Assembly (NCBI GenBank): GCA_947625705.1
Contig: CANQPG010000007.1
Location: 1-58,332, forward strand
Length of the DNA: 58,332 nt
Direction: 5' to 3'
DNA from: an uncultured Peptococcaceae bacterium
GTDB taxonomy: Bacteria; Bacillota; Dehalobacteriia; UBA4068; UBA4997
A program made the position numbers and the translations under genes. The notes beneath the pieces were generated by a model, which saw only the letters and a list, made by a program, of their open reading frames with translations, did no database searches and was not told the origin of the DNA. Shown one piece after another: positions 9,398-17,240 of this stretch. How positions within the stretch are numbered: position 1 is the first letter of the stretch; every line of letters begins with the position of its first letter.

Positions 9398-9447
9398 ACA
9401 AAAACTCCAATCGGCGGCCATGCCGCCGCAAATTATCGCCTATCAGC

Positions 9448-10533
9448 TTATTTTACCAAATCGGGCGGCAAAACGCAAGCGCCCGCCCCGGCCAGCCGCG
9501 CCAGCCAAAATTCGCGGAAAGCCTGCTCGGCCAGCATAAACTCACCGCCGTCCGCCGCGCGAAGCAGCAGCGCGCCCGGCGGCAAATCTTTCCCCCGGAT
9601 ACGCAGCCCCTTGGGATAATACGCCAAATTCTCGCGCCGATACCCCACCAGCGGCGCAATATCACGCTTATTTACGAAGCACTCCGCCGCCTGCGGCAGC
9701 CTATGCAGGGCATAAAGCAGCTTCTCCCGCCAGCAAAGCCCCTGCACCAGCGCGCCAAACGCCGGGTGATACGGCCCCGCCGCCACCTCGCGCGCCAGCT
9801 CCTCCGTCGGCTGGAGACCTATGCGGATAACCTGCGTCCCCGCCGCTTCGGCCAGCAGCTTGATATCAAGGCAGATCCGCGCCGCTTCTTCCAGCGTGAG
9901 CGGCTGAAACTCGCCCGCGCGGTACATACGCTCGCACTCGGTACCCGCCACCACCACCGTGGGATAGATACGCAGCAAGTCCGGTTTAAGCGATAAGATC
10001 CGTGCCGCGCCCTGCACTGCGCTCTCTGCCGTTTCGCCCGGCAGCCCCGGCATCAGCTGCACCCCGCAGACAAAGCCCCGCGCTTTCAGACGCTTTACCG
10101 CGGCGATTGAGTCCGCCGCCGTATGCCCACGCCGCGCGATACGCAAAACCTCGTCCGTCATCGACTGCACACCCAGCTCCACCGTACCCACGCCGTATGA
10201 CTTGAGCAGCGCCAACTCCGTCTCGTCCACCGCGTCCGGGCGAGTGGAAAGGCGTATCCCGCTGATACGCCCCTCGTCCAGCGCCTGCTTGGCCGCCGCC
10301 AGATAGCTTATCTGCATATCCCGGGGGATCGCCGTAAAGCTGCCGCCGTAAAAAGCCGCCTCCGGTTTAGAAGCCGCCTGTGGATCAAGCCGGGCAAGCG
10401 CTGCGGCCACCTCCCCCGGCGTGGGGGGCAGGCTTTGCCCGGCGATTTTGTGCTGATCGCAGAAAATGCACTGGTTGGGGCAGCCCAAATGAGGTATAAA
10501 AAAAGGCAGAATATGCCTTTTTGCCTGCGACAT
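9448..10533 (-). CDS. Radical SAM protein, Elp3-like without acetyltransferase domain
   Basis: A radical S-adenosylmethionine protein of unproven function. Residues 1-240 form the radical SAM core: the 4Fe-4S motif CPNQCIFC near residue 18, AFYGGSFTAI, STRPDAVDE and ELGVQSMTDEVL, which are hallmarks of the Elp3/YhcC branch (COG1243-like). At 361 residues the C-terminal GNAT acetyltransferase domain of true Elp3 is absent; the C-terminus is a short unclassified region. The gene between rnc and smc is a recurrent neighbour in Clostridia-type genomes. A tRNA-modification role is plausible but is only inferred from the family. Start ATG with GAGGTGG upstream. Confidence 0.8.
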   Translation of the reverse strand: MSQAKRHILPFFIPHLGCPNQCIFCDQHKIAGQSLPPTPGEVAAALARLDPQAASKPEAAFYGGSFTAIPRDMQISYLAAAKQALDEGRISGIRLSTRPDAVDETELALLKSYGVGTVELGVQSMTDEVLRIARRGHTAADSIAAVKRLKARGFVCGVQLMPGLPGETAESAVQGAARILSLKPDLLRIYPTVVVAGTECERMYRAGEFQPLTLEEAARICLDIKLLAEAAGTQVIRIGLQPTEELAREVAAGPYHPAFGALVQGLCWREKLLYALHRLPQAAECFVNKRDIAPLVGYRRENLAYYPKGLRIRGKDLPPGALLLRAADGGEFMLAEQAFREFWLARLAGAGACVLPPDLVK

Positions 10534-10560
10534 AATCCACCTCTTTTCCCGTTTTTCGGC

Positions 10561-11295
10561 CTATCTGCCAACCTTGGGCAGCCATTCCTCCCGCCGCTGC
10601 CAGGCCAGCCGCGCCGCCCGCTGTTCGGCCTCCTTTTTGCTGGGGCCGGAAGCCTTGGCCAGCGTTTTGCCGCAATAGACCAGCGCCACCGTGAAAGTGC
10701 GCTGGTGTGAAGGCCCCTCCGCCGCCAGCAGCGGATAGGAAACATGCCGCTCATCCAGCGTCTGCACCAGCATTTGGATCAGCCCCTTATAGTCCTCGTA
10801 GCGGTCACCCACCTTGGCCTCAAGCTCCGGTGTGAAGCGCGCCAGCAGAAATTTTTCCACCTGCGCCAGCCCCTGCGAGAGATACATCGCCCCGGTCACG
10901 GCCTCAAAGGCGTCGGCCAGAATGGAGTTGCGGTTTTGTTCGCCGTTTTTCAGGCTCCCCTTGCCCATGATGATATAAGCGCCCAGGTCAAGCTCGCGCG
11001 CCAGATCGGCCAGCGAGCCCTCGCAGACCAGCGCCGCCCGCGTCTTGCTGAGGTAGCCCTCGTCCGCGCCGGGGTTGCGCTTGAAAAGCTCCCTCGCCAC
11101 GATAAAACCGAGTATCGAATCGCCCAAAAACTCCAGCCGCTGGTTATCCTGGTCGCCCTCGCCCCGCTGCCCCTCAAAATAGGTCGGGTGGGTCAGCGCC
11201 TGCTGCAAAAGGACGGTATCGCCCTGCCAGCCCAGCTTTTCCGCCAACAGCGGCAATGCTGCCACTCGGTCTTTGTTATACTCTACGGTATCCAA
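10561..11295 (-). CDS. rnc: Ribonuclease III
   Basis: Double-strand-specific endoribonuclease for rRNA precursor and mRNA processing. The 244 residues consist of an endonuclease domain (about 15-160) with the signature NQRLEFLGDSIL (about 51-62) and the second acidic motif ILADAFEAVTGA, then a C-terminal double-stranded RNA-binding domain (about 165-235) ending in the typical KKEAEQRAA helix. Start TTG with GAGG 10 nt upstream. Lies 35 bp after acpP in the plsX-acpP-rnc-smc transcription unit. Confidence 0.96.
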   Translation of the reverse strand: MDTVEYNKDRVAALPLLAEKLGWQGDTVLLQQALTHPTYFEGQRGEGDQDNQRLEFLGDSILGFIVARELFKRNPGADEGYLSKTRAALVCEGSLADLARELDLGAYIIMGKGSLKNGEQNRNSILADAFEAVTGAMYLSQGLAQVEKFLLARFTPELEAKVGDRYEDYKGLIQMLVQTLDERHVSYPLLAAEGPSHQRTFTVALVYCGKTLAKASGPSKKEAEQRAARLAWQRREEWLPKVGR

Positions 11296-11330
11296 TTAAA
11301 CTTCGCCTCGCCAACTTGCAATAAAACCTT

Positions 11331-11561
11331 TTATTTGGTCTTTTCCTCGATATATTCCACCAGTTCGCCCACGGTTTTCAGGCCGTCCACGTCCTCGTCG
11401 GCGATCTCAATATCAAACGCTTCTTCGATGGCCATGATCATCTGCACGACTTCCAGCGAATCCAGCGCCATGTCCTCAAAGCTGGTGCCCGGCGTGATGT
11501 CGCCCAAATCGCGCCCAAGCTCCTTGGTGATAGCCTTCCGCAGCAATTCCAAAGTGTCCAT
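11331..11561 (-). CDS. acpP: Acyl carrier protein
   Basis: Small acidic carrier of fatty-acyl chains. The 76 residues have the phosphopantetheine site DSLEVVQ (Asp-Ser-Leu at 34-36), the normal length and a strongly acidic composition. ATG start with GGAGG upstream. It follows plsX directly, without the fabD/fabG genes that often intervene; PlsX uses acyl-ACP, so the pairing is functionally coherent. Confidence 0.96.
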   Translation of the reverse strand: MDTLELLRKAITKELGRDLGDITPGTSFEDMALDSLEVVQMIMAIEEAFDIEIADEDVDGLKTVGELVEYIEEKTK

Positions 11562-11582
11562 AATTCTGCCTCCTCCAAACGT

Positions 11583-12575
11583 TTATGCGTTAAAATATGC
11601 TGCCGCCTGCTCGCGCAGCCGTTCCACAAAATTACTGTTATACAGCTTCAGCGTCTGCGCCACCGCGCTCTCAATAGTTTCCGCGTCAGAGCTGCCGTGG
11701 CAGACCAAACTGATACCGTTAACGCCCAAAAGGGGCGCGCCGCCCACTTTCTTATAATCCATCATTTCTTTCAGGTTCTTCAGCCCCGGCATGACCAAGG
11801 CCGCGCCGATTTTGCGCGAAAGCCCGGCGGTCAGCTCCTGCTTCAGCAGCGAGAGCAGCGTTTTGGCCAGCCCCTCCGACGTTTTCAGCACGGCGTTCCC
11901 GGTGAAGCCGTCGGTGACGATAACGTCGCAGTTGCCGCTCATGAGCTCCCGCGCCTCGTAGTTGCCGATGAAGTTAAGGCCGGATTTTTTCAGCAGCTGG
12001 TGCGCTTCCACCAGCTTATCGGGGCCTTTGTGCTCCTCGGTGCCGTTGTTCAAAAGACCGATAGAGGGATTTTCGCGGGAGAGCAGCGTTTCCGCCGCCA
12101 CCTTGCCCAAAAGAGCAAATTGCAGATACTGCTCCGGCTCCAGCTCCAGATTAGCGCCGATATCCAGCAGGACGGAGCCGCCCTTCACCGTGGGAAAAAC
12201 GGTGCAGATACCGGGACGCGTTATGCCGGGGATACGCCCCAGCAGCAGCAGCGCCGCCGCCATCTGTGCGCCCGTGCTGCCGGCGGAGATAACCGCGTCC
12301 GCGCGCCCCTCCTTAACCATTTTGGTGGCGATCCAGATGGAGCTGTCGCGCTTTTTGCGCAGGTTTTCCACCGATTCGTCCATCGCCATCACGCTGGCCG
12401 CTTCTTCGATCACCACATTCGGCGGCAGGGTGTTTTCGGCGGGCAGCTTTTCCCGCTGACCCACCAGGATTATCTGCACATCGCTGTGCACCGCGGCTGC
12501 CTTGATCGAGCCCTGCACCAGAGCTTCCGGCGCCAGATCGCCGCCCATGGCGTCAACCGCAATTCTGACTGTCAA
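11583..12575 (-). CDS. plsX: Phosphate acyltransferase PlsX
   Basis: Converts acyl-ACP to acyl-phosphate for PlsY, the first step of phospholipid synthesis in Firmicutes. The 330 residues include the N-terminal VRIAVDAMGGD, SAGSTGAQMAAALLLLGRI, DIGANLE, and the C-terminal KVGGAPLLGVNG motif. The start is TTG (TVRIAVDAMGGD follows) with AAGGAGG 8 nt upstream; longer frames run back into the deacetylase gene. Downstream acpP starts 21 bp later. FapR, the lipid repressor often upstream of plsX, is absent from its usual place after rpmF. Confidence 0.95.
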   Translation of the reverse strand: MTVRIAVDAMGGDLAPEALVQGSIKAAAVHSDVQIILVGQREKLPAENTLPPNVVIEEAASVMAMDESVENLRKKRDSSIWIATKMVKEGRADAVISAGSTGAQMAAALLLLGRIPGITRPGICTVFPTVKGGSVLLDIGANLELEPEQYLQFALLGKVAAETLLSRENPSIGLLNNGTEEHKGPDKLVEAHQLLKKSGLNFIGNYEARELMSGNCDVIVTDGFTGNAVLKTSEGLAKTLLSLLKQELTAGLSRKIGAALVMPGLKNLKEMMDYKKVGGAPLLGVNGISLVCHGSSDAETIESAVAQTLKLYNSNFVERLREQAAAYFNA

Positions 12576-12615
12576 AACAATTTCCTCCTTATAAAACGTC
12601 CCGCAAACTACGGGT

Positions 12616-13584
12616 TTAGTTCGCTTGCAGCAGCGCGGCAAACTGGTTTACGCTGATATTCTGATCGACGTTGCGGCGGTTCAAGCGGAACGGGTCGCTG
12701 CTCTTGTTGATCGCGCCGCTCACCGTGGTCACCGCCACCAGAAAATCGTTCTGGTTCAGCGCGCCCACCACGTCGCTGTCCACCACGCCGTAGGGATAGG
12801 CAAAATAATTGACGGGAGCGCCCAGCTGCCCCTCCAAAACGTCTTTGGAACGCCTGAGGTCCTGCGTTATACGCTCAATATATTCGGCGGCGGTCTCCTT
12901 GCGCCCCTCCTCCGGCAAATACATACGGGAAACGAAGAATTTACCCTGACTGCCGTTTGCGCCGGTAACGATCATGCCGTGGCCGTTATAGCTGTGGCTG
13001 CCGATCTCCACCAGACCGGAATCCTGCATTTCCTGCATTTCGGCAAACGTCAGGTGCGGAATATTCTGCGCCATGCCCGCCTCGGCCTGCACGGTGGATA
13101 CCACCACCGCCGCCACCGTCGCCTTAAGCTCATACTTTTTCAGCAGCGGATAAGCCAGCAGATAATTGCTCTCATAGCCGTCGTCAAACGTGATGATCAC
13201 CGATTTTTCCGGAAACGGCAGCGCGTTATAAAGCATGCCCGCCGCCTCCGACATCGTAAACGTATTGTAGCCGTGCGCCGCCAGGTAAGCCATTTCCTCC
13301 TCAAACTGGCCGAGCGAAATGATCGCGTTGTTGCCCGCGTATTGCCCGGTGGCGAAATCGTCGTCCGCCACGATATGGTGATACATCAGCACCACCGCGC
13401 CGTGATCCCTGTCCGTGTGATATTCCGGTACCAGCGGAATGTTGGGCGGAGCCTCCTCCACCGCGGTATCCAGGCCGTAGATCGTCCGGCAGCTGCCCGC
13501 GCCCCACAGCGCCGCCAGCGCCAAAGCGCACACCGCGGCCAGCAGAGCCGCATATTTAGCTTTATGCAAAATCATCGTCCGCAA
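12616..13584 (-). CDS. Polysaccharide deacetylase family protein, membrane-anchored
   Basis: Secreted or anchored NodB-fold carbohydrate deacetylase. An N-terminal hydrophobic segment (about 12-33) precedes the catalytic domain. The metal-binding TFDDGYES lies near residue 135, and the second motif is SHSYNGH, with the two histidines five residues apart as in PgaB/IcaB-type enzymes rather than four as in peptidoglycan deacetylases. YFAYPYG and the downstream region complete the fold. The preferred start is TTG (LRTMILHK...) 6 nt after GAGGTG; the GTG three codons upstream overlaps that RBS. The substrate is unknown. It sits between rpmF and plsX, where FapR is common in relatives. A striking 18-nt inverted repeat lies upstream. 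Confidence 0.82.
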   Translation of the reverse strand: MRTMILHKAKYAALLAAVCALALAALWGAGSCRTIYGLDTAVEEAPPNIPLVPEYHTDRDHGAVVLMYHHIVADDDFATGQYAGNNAIISLGQFEEEMAYLAAHGYNTFTMSEAAGMLYNALPFPEKSVIITFDDGYESNYLLAYPLLKKYELKATVAAVVVSTVQAEAGMAQNIPHLTFAEMQEMQDSGLVEIGSHSYNGHGMIVTGANGSQGKFFVSRMYLPEEGRKETAAEYIERITQDLRRSKDVLEGQLGAPVNYFAYPYGVVDSDVVGALNQNDFLVAVTTVSGAINKSSDPFRLNRRNVDQNISVNQFAALLQAN

Positions 13585-13737
13585 AATTTTCACCTCAAAT
13601 ACTATACGCTATGCCGCCTGCAGGCGGCTTCGTTGATATTCTATCACAACCATTCCCACTTTACAACGCATAAATGCCATACCGGGCAAAAATTTTTTTA
13701 CTATTAAATATTAACATAAGAAATCCCCTTGCGTGGC
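13585..13737. other. AT-rich leader upstream of the deacetylase gene
   Basis: This stretch contains the RBS of the deacetylase gene and AT-rich sequence (around 13690-13720) that could hold its promoter. I see no gene or clear hairpin in it. The adjacent inverted repeat at 13738-13789 is listed separately. Confidence 0.4.
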
Positions 13738-13789
13738 GTTGATAAAACTTTCCGCTTCATGAATTAATTACGCGGAAAGTATTATCAAC
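13738..13789. repeat. 18-nt inverted repeat (operator-like)
   Basis: The arm at 13738-13755 (GTTGATAAAACTTTCCGC) and the reverse complement of 13772-13789 match at 17 of 18 positions, separated by a 16-nt AT-rich loop. No T-run follows on either strand, so it does not look like a terminator. It lies between the rpmF terminator and the leftward deacetylase gene, where a regulator could bind. Confidence 0.6.
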
Positions 13790-13813
13790 ACCCGCCGGTT
13801 AAAATTTCGGCAG

Positions 13814-13849
13814 AAAAAAGCCCCTTACCCACAGTGGGATAAGAGGCTT
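13814..13849 (-). terminator. Terminator after rpmF
   Basis: On the minus strand AAGCCTCTTATCCCA and GTGGGTAAGGGGCTT form a long hairpin with G-U pairs and a short loop, followed by T6. It ends the yceD-rpmF unit. Confidence 0.8.
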
Positions 13850-13868
13850 GCTATGTGCAAATTTCGGC

Positions 13869-14090
13869 TTACTCCGCCTTGGCGGCTTCGGTCTTTTCGG
13901 CCTTTTCCGCCTTGACCTGCTTCACCGGACGGCCCTTGTAATAGCCACATTCCGGGCAGGCGTGATGCGGCTGCTTCAGCGCGCCGCACTGCGGGCACAG
14001 CGACACCGCGTTGGCGGCAAAATCAGCGTAACGGCCGGCACGGTTCATGCGGCGGTTAGCCTTGGAAGTTTTATTCTTCGGTACACCCAT
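13869..14090 (-). CDS. rpmF: 50S ribosomal protein L32, zinc-binding form
   Basis: Structural protein of the large ribosomal subunit. The 73 residues begin MGVPKNKTSKANRRMNRAG and contain a zinc ribbon with two CxxC pairs (CPQC and CPEC, about residues 32-49). A Lys/Glu/Ala-rich C-terminal tail lengthens it by about 10-15 residues over the usual 57-60. ATG with GGAGG upstream. It follows yceD by 3 bp and is co-transcribed with it. The zinc-ligand (C+) form suggests zinc is normally available or that a C- paralog may exist elsewhere. Confidence 0.96.
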   Translation of the reverse strand: MGVPKNKTSKANRRMNRAGRYADFAANAVSLCPQCGALKQPHHACPECGYYKGRPVKQVKAEKAEKTEAAKAE

Positions 14091-14093
14091 TTT

Positions 14094-14618
14094 TTACACC
14101 TCCTTATCGTCGTTCATTGCAGCAAAAAGCGTTTTTAACTTTTCCAGACGCCAATCAACGTCGTCATGTTGGCAGGCGCAGGCGCCCCGGTTCAGATCCG
14201 CGCCGCAGTTTGGGCAAAGTCCCCGGCAGTCCGCCTTACAAAGCGGGTGCATGGGAATTTCCAAAAACAGCGCTTTCAAGAGCGCCGGGGTGATATCCAG
14301 CTCGTCCCCGGTGAAAAAGCCGACCTCGCCGTCCTCGGAGCAAGCCTCCTCGCGGTTGGTGAAAGCTTCGTCCACCGCCACGGTGAACTGCTGCCGAAAA
14401 GACGCCAGACACCGCGCGCAGACCAACTCCAGCTCCGCCTTAAGCTCGCCTTTCAGATGAAAATACGGCGCGGCGTGTTCGATCGTGCCGCGGAATTCCA
14501 CGGGCTTGGTCAGCACCAGCTCGGCATAGCCGTAAAGGGCGGCGTCAATTTCTTCCCGCAGCGAGAGCGTTTCCAGCTTTTCCGCCGTGCTTTTGATTTT
14601 AGTCACGTTGATTAACAT
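14094..14618 (-). CDS. yceD: DUF177/YceD-family protein
   Basis: Member of the DUF177 family, linked in other organisms to 23S rRNA/large-subunit biogenesis, and encoded next to rpmF as is nearly universal. The 174 residues include CARCLASF (about 76-83), EVGFFTGDELDITPALLKAL and a cysteine-rich C-terminal block CKADCRGLCPNCG plus ACAC, which probably binds zinc. The start is the ATG of MLINVTKIKS. It lies only 7 nt downstream of a perfect TATAAT box and has no Shine-Dalgarno sequence, so the mRNA is predicted to be leaderless. A longer frame would extend upstream through the promoter and is rejected. Confidence 0.9.
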   Translation of the reverse strand: MLINVTKIKSTAEKLETLSLREEIDAALYGYAELVLTKPVEFRGTIEHAAPYFHLKGELKAELELVCARCLASFRQQFTVAVDEAFTNREEACSEDGEVGFFTGDELDITPALLKALFLEIPMHPLCKADCRGLCPNCGADLNRGACACQHDDVDWRLEKLKTLFAAMNDDKEV

Positions 14619-14625
14619 AGCTGCT

Positions 14626-14654
14626 ATTATACAGCATGCGGCGCGGTCTGTCAA
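14626..14654 (-). promoter_or_regulatory. Perfect sigma-A promoter of yceD-rpmF
   Basis: Minus strand: TTGACA (14654-14649), 17-nt spacer, TATAAT (14631-14626). Both hexamers are exact consensus at optimal spacing. The ATG of yceD begins 7 nt after the -10, so the expected transcription start falls at or next to the A of the start codon. Confidence 0.88.
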
Positions 14655-14690
14655 TAATAAATAACCAAATATGGTCATTTATTTGGCAAA

Positions 14691-14720
14691 AAAATTTCGG
14701 GTCGGTGCGAAACCGACCCG
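14691..14720 (-). terminator. Terminator after ackA
   Basis: Minus strand CGGGTCGGT, loop TTCGC, ACCGACCCG: a perfect 9-bp stem followed by AAATTTTTTT. Confidence 0.9.
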
Positions 14721-14726
14721 CTATGC

Positions 14727-15968
14727 TTACAGCAAATTGTTCTGCAAAACGACTTCCCGCGTATCGCGGGCGATCATCAATTCCTCGTTGGTGTGAACGA
14801 CGAACACCTTAACTTTAGAGTCCGGCGTGGATATCAGGCGGAAATCGTCCTCCGCGCTGTTGATGGCCAGATCCAGCTCCACGCCGATATAGGCCAGCCG
14901 TTTACAGATGGCCTTGCGCATTTCCGCGTCATTTTCGCCCATGCCGGCGGTGAACACGATGGCGTCCACCCCCTCCAGCAGCATGACATAGCCGCCAATA
15001 AGCTTGATCAGCTGGTGATACAGCATATCCACCGCCAGCTTGCTGCGCTTGTGGCCGTTGCCCATGGCTTTCCTGATGTCGCGCATATCGCTGCTGATAC
15101 CGGAGATACCGAGCAGACCGCATTTTTTGTTCAGATAATCGCTGATCTGGGCAAAATCCCAGCCCTCTTTCTGCATGAGAAAAGTGACGATGGAAGGGTC
15201 AATGGTGCCGCAGCGGGTGCCCATCATCATGCCCTCCAGCGGCGTGAAGCCCATTGAGGTATCGACGACTTTACCGCCCTTAATGGCCGTCAGGCTGATA
15301 CCGTTGCCCATGTGGCAGGTGATAATGCGCGTATCCTCGCGCGGCTTGCCCAGCAAATCTATCACCTGGCTGCAAACGTAACGGTGCGACGTGCCGTGGA
15401 AGCCGTAGCGCCGCACATCGTATTTTTCGTACATTTCATAGCTTAAGGGGTACATATACGCCTCGGGCGCCATCGTCTGATGAAACGCCGTGTCGAAGAC
15501 GGCCACGTTGGGGACGCCGGGAATTTCCGCCTGGCAGGCGCGTACCCCCGCCAGCGCGGGCGGGTTATGCAGCGGCGCCAGGTCGCTCAGCTCCTCCAGC
15601 TTCTGCAAGATCTCCGGTGTGATCTCCACCGCCTCGCTGAAGCAGTCGCCGCCGTGGACAATACGGTGCCCTACCGCGCTGATCTCGCTCAAATCGTGGA
15701 TAACGCCGAGGTCGGCGTGCGTCAGCAGCGTCGTCACCATGGCCAGCGCCTCGTTGTGGTTCTGCATGGGGCGCTCGATGGTATCCTTTTTTTTGCGGTG
15801 TTCGATACCAAGGCTGGTTTCCATATCGTGATAGACGGTATGCTCCACAAAAGAGTCCGCCATACCGATCTTCTCCACCACACCCTTGGCCACCGCCCGC
15901 TCGGTGTTGGTGTTGAAAAGCTGGTATTTCAGTGATGAGCTGCCGGAATTTAAGACCAGTATTAACAT
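14727..15968 (-). CDS. ackA: Acetate kinase
   Basis: Converts acetyl-phosphate and ADP to acetate and ATP, the substrate-level phosphorylation step of acetogenic fermentation. The 413 residues contain LVLNSGSSSLKY at the N-terminus, the catalytic arginine in GHRIVHGG, PLHNPPAL, FHGTSHRYV, and the second ASKHA signature FTPLEGMMMGTR. The usual GDxDP is GTIDP here. The start is the ATG of MLILVLNSG with GGAAGGGTG upstream; longer frames run toward ylbJ. No pta gene is adjacent. It has its own terminator, so it forms a separate unit from yceD-rpmF. Propionate kinase is a close relative that cannot be excluded. Confidence 0.94.
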   Translation of the reverse strand: MLILVLNSGSSSLKYQLFNTNTERAVAKGVVEKIGMADSFVEHTVYHDMETSLGIEHRKKKDTIERPMQNHNEALAMVTTLLTHADLGVIHDLSEISAVGHRIVHGGDCFSEAVEITPEILQKLEELSDLAPLHNPPALAGVRACQAEIPGVPNVAVFDTAFHQTMAPEAYMYPLSYEMYEKYDVRRYGFHGTSHRYVCSQVIDLLGKPREDTRIITCHMGNGISLTAIKGGKVVDTSMGFTPLEGMMMGTRCGTIDPSIVTFLMQKEGWDFAQISDYLNKKCGLLGISGISSDMRDIRKAMGNGHKRSKLAVDMLYHQLIKLIGGYVMLLEGVDAIVFTAGMGENDAEMRKAICKRLAYIGVELDLAINSAEDDFRLISTPDSKVKVFVVHTNEELMIARDTREVVLQNNLL

Positions 15969-16097
15969 GGCGTTCACCCTTCCTGCCCGCAGTCTGGCTG
16001 CGCGGCTCGGCAAAATTCTTGAATGTGGCGGCATATTCACCCCGCCCGCCCGATATATGTTTATGATAGCTTTTGTGATTTTAAGGCGGCAAAACGC

Positions 16098-17240
16098 ATG
16101 AACATTTTTTATATTTTGCTGGTTCTGGCGACGCTTTCCGCCGTGCTGCTGGAGCCGCAGGCGGCGCTTTTGGCCGCGCAGGGGGCGCTCTCCGGCTGGT
16201 GGAGCAAGGTGCTGCCCGCCCTGCTGCCGTTTTTCATCGCCAGCGAGCTTTTAAGCCGCCTGGGGCTGATACGCGCCTTAAGCGTCTGGCTGACGCCCGT
16301 TATGCAGCCGCTGTTCCGCCTGCCGGGGGCGGCGGCGCTCTCGCTTTTGCTCGGCTTTTTTTCCGGTTCGCCCACCGGGGGTGCGGTGGCGGCTGATTTG
16401 AAACGCCAAAACCTGATCACCAAAAACGAGGGCGAGCGCATGATCGCTTTCTGCAACAACGCGGGGCCGCTTTATCTGCTGATCACCGTGGCCGCCCTGC
16501 TGGAAGCGCCGGCGGCGGGGCTGTGGCTGGCGTTGGTGCAGTATCCCGTCAATCTGGCGCTGGGGCTGACTTTGCGCTTTTTTGCCGAAAAGACGGCGGA
16601 AAAGCCCGCGCCCAGCGTCACCCGCGGCGAGTTGCTGCGGCAGGGACTGGCGGCGCTTAAAGCCGCGCCCCGCCAGCCGTTCAGCTTAATATTAAAGGAA
16701 AGTTCAATGCAAGCGCTCGGCAATATCGGCATGATCGGCGCGTTTATGCTGTGCTTCAGCCTGCTGCTGCTGGCGCTCCGGATATCCGGTCTGCTCGGCC
16801 TGCTGCAAACGGCGCTTTGGCCGCTTTGCCAAATGCTCGCCCTGCCGGCAAGCGTCCTCCCCGGCTTAAGCGAGGGCTTTTTTGAGATGACGCTGGGCAT
16901 ACAGACGTTAAGCGAGGCCGACGCCGGGCTGTTCGCCAAGGTGTTGGCCGCCGCGATGATATTGGGTTGGAGCGGTCTCTCCATTCATGCGCAGATCGCC
17001 GGTGTTTGCAGCGACGCCAATCTCTCGCTGAAATATTACCTGCCCTGCCGCGTCATTCATGTTTTGAGCGCACCGCTGCTGCTGCTTCTGCTGCAAAACC
17101 ATCTGGAGCTGCCGGGAAGCACGTTGGCCGGCGCGGTTTTACCGGAATGGCTGCTGCTGCCGGGGCTGATGCTGCTGCCCGCGCTGCTCTGCCTGGGCGT
17201 TCTGCTGACCGCCGCGTTTGCCAACTGCCGCCGGGATTAG
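16098..17240 (+). CDS. ylbJ: Sporulation integral membrane protein YlbJ
   Basis: Polytopic membrane protein required for normal spore cortex/coat formation in Bacillus. The 380 residues have about eight to ten hydrophobic segments. The nucleoside-recognition (gate)-type repeats typical of YlbJ are recognisable from GFFSGSPTGGAVAADL (about 95-110) and the later GLSEGFFEMTLG (about 258-269). The start is the ATG of MNIFYILLVLATL, 9 nt after AAGGCGG. It is the only rightward gene inside a leftward block, divergent from ackA (129-bp gap) and convergent with the next gene, sharing stop-codon bases. Placement near rsmD is conserved, although coaD, usually between them, is missing. Confidence 0.85.
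   Translation: MNIFYILLVLATLSAVLLEPQAALLAAQGALSGWWSKVLPALLPFFIASELLSRLGLIRALSVWLTPVMQPLFRLPGAAALSLLLGFFSGSPTGGAVAADLKRQNLITKNEGERMIAFCNNAGPLYLLITVAALLEAPAAGLWLALVQYPVNLALGLTLRFFAEKTAEKPAPSVTRGELLRQGLAALKAAPRQPFSLILKESSMQALGNIGMIGAFMLCFSLLLLALRISGLLGLLQTALWPLCQMLALPASVLPGLSEGFFEMTLGIQTLSEADAGLFAKVLAAAMILGWSGLSIHAQIAGVCSDANLSLKYYLPCRVIHVLSAPLLLLLLQNHLELPGSTLAGAVLPEWLLLPGLMLLPALLCLGVLLTAAFANCRRD

Noticed and set aside
8279-9619. Long open frames antisense to smc (up to about 450 codons), and similar ones opposite ftsY, plsX and metH
   Set aside because: They mirror GC-rich coding sequence of well-supported genes, have no RBS, and their translations are low-complexity Arg/Ser/Ala-rich without family features.
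14619-14678. Upstream extension of yceD
   Set aside because: It would run through the perfect -10 box; the family begins at MLINV.
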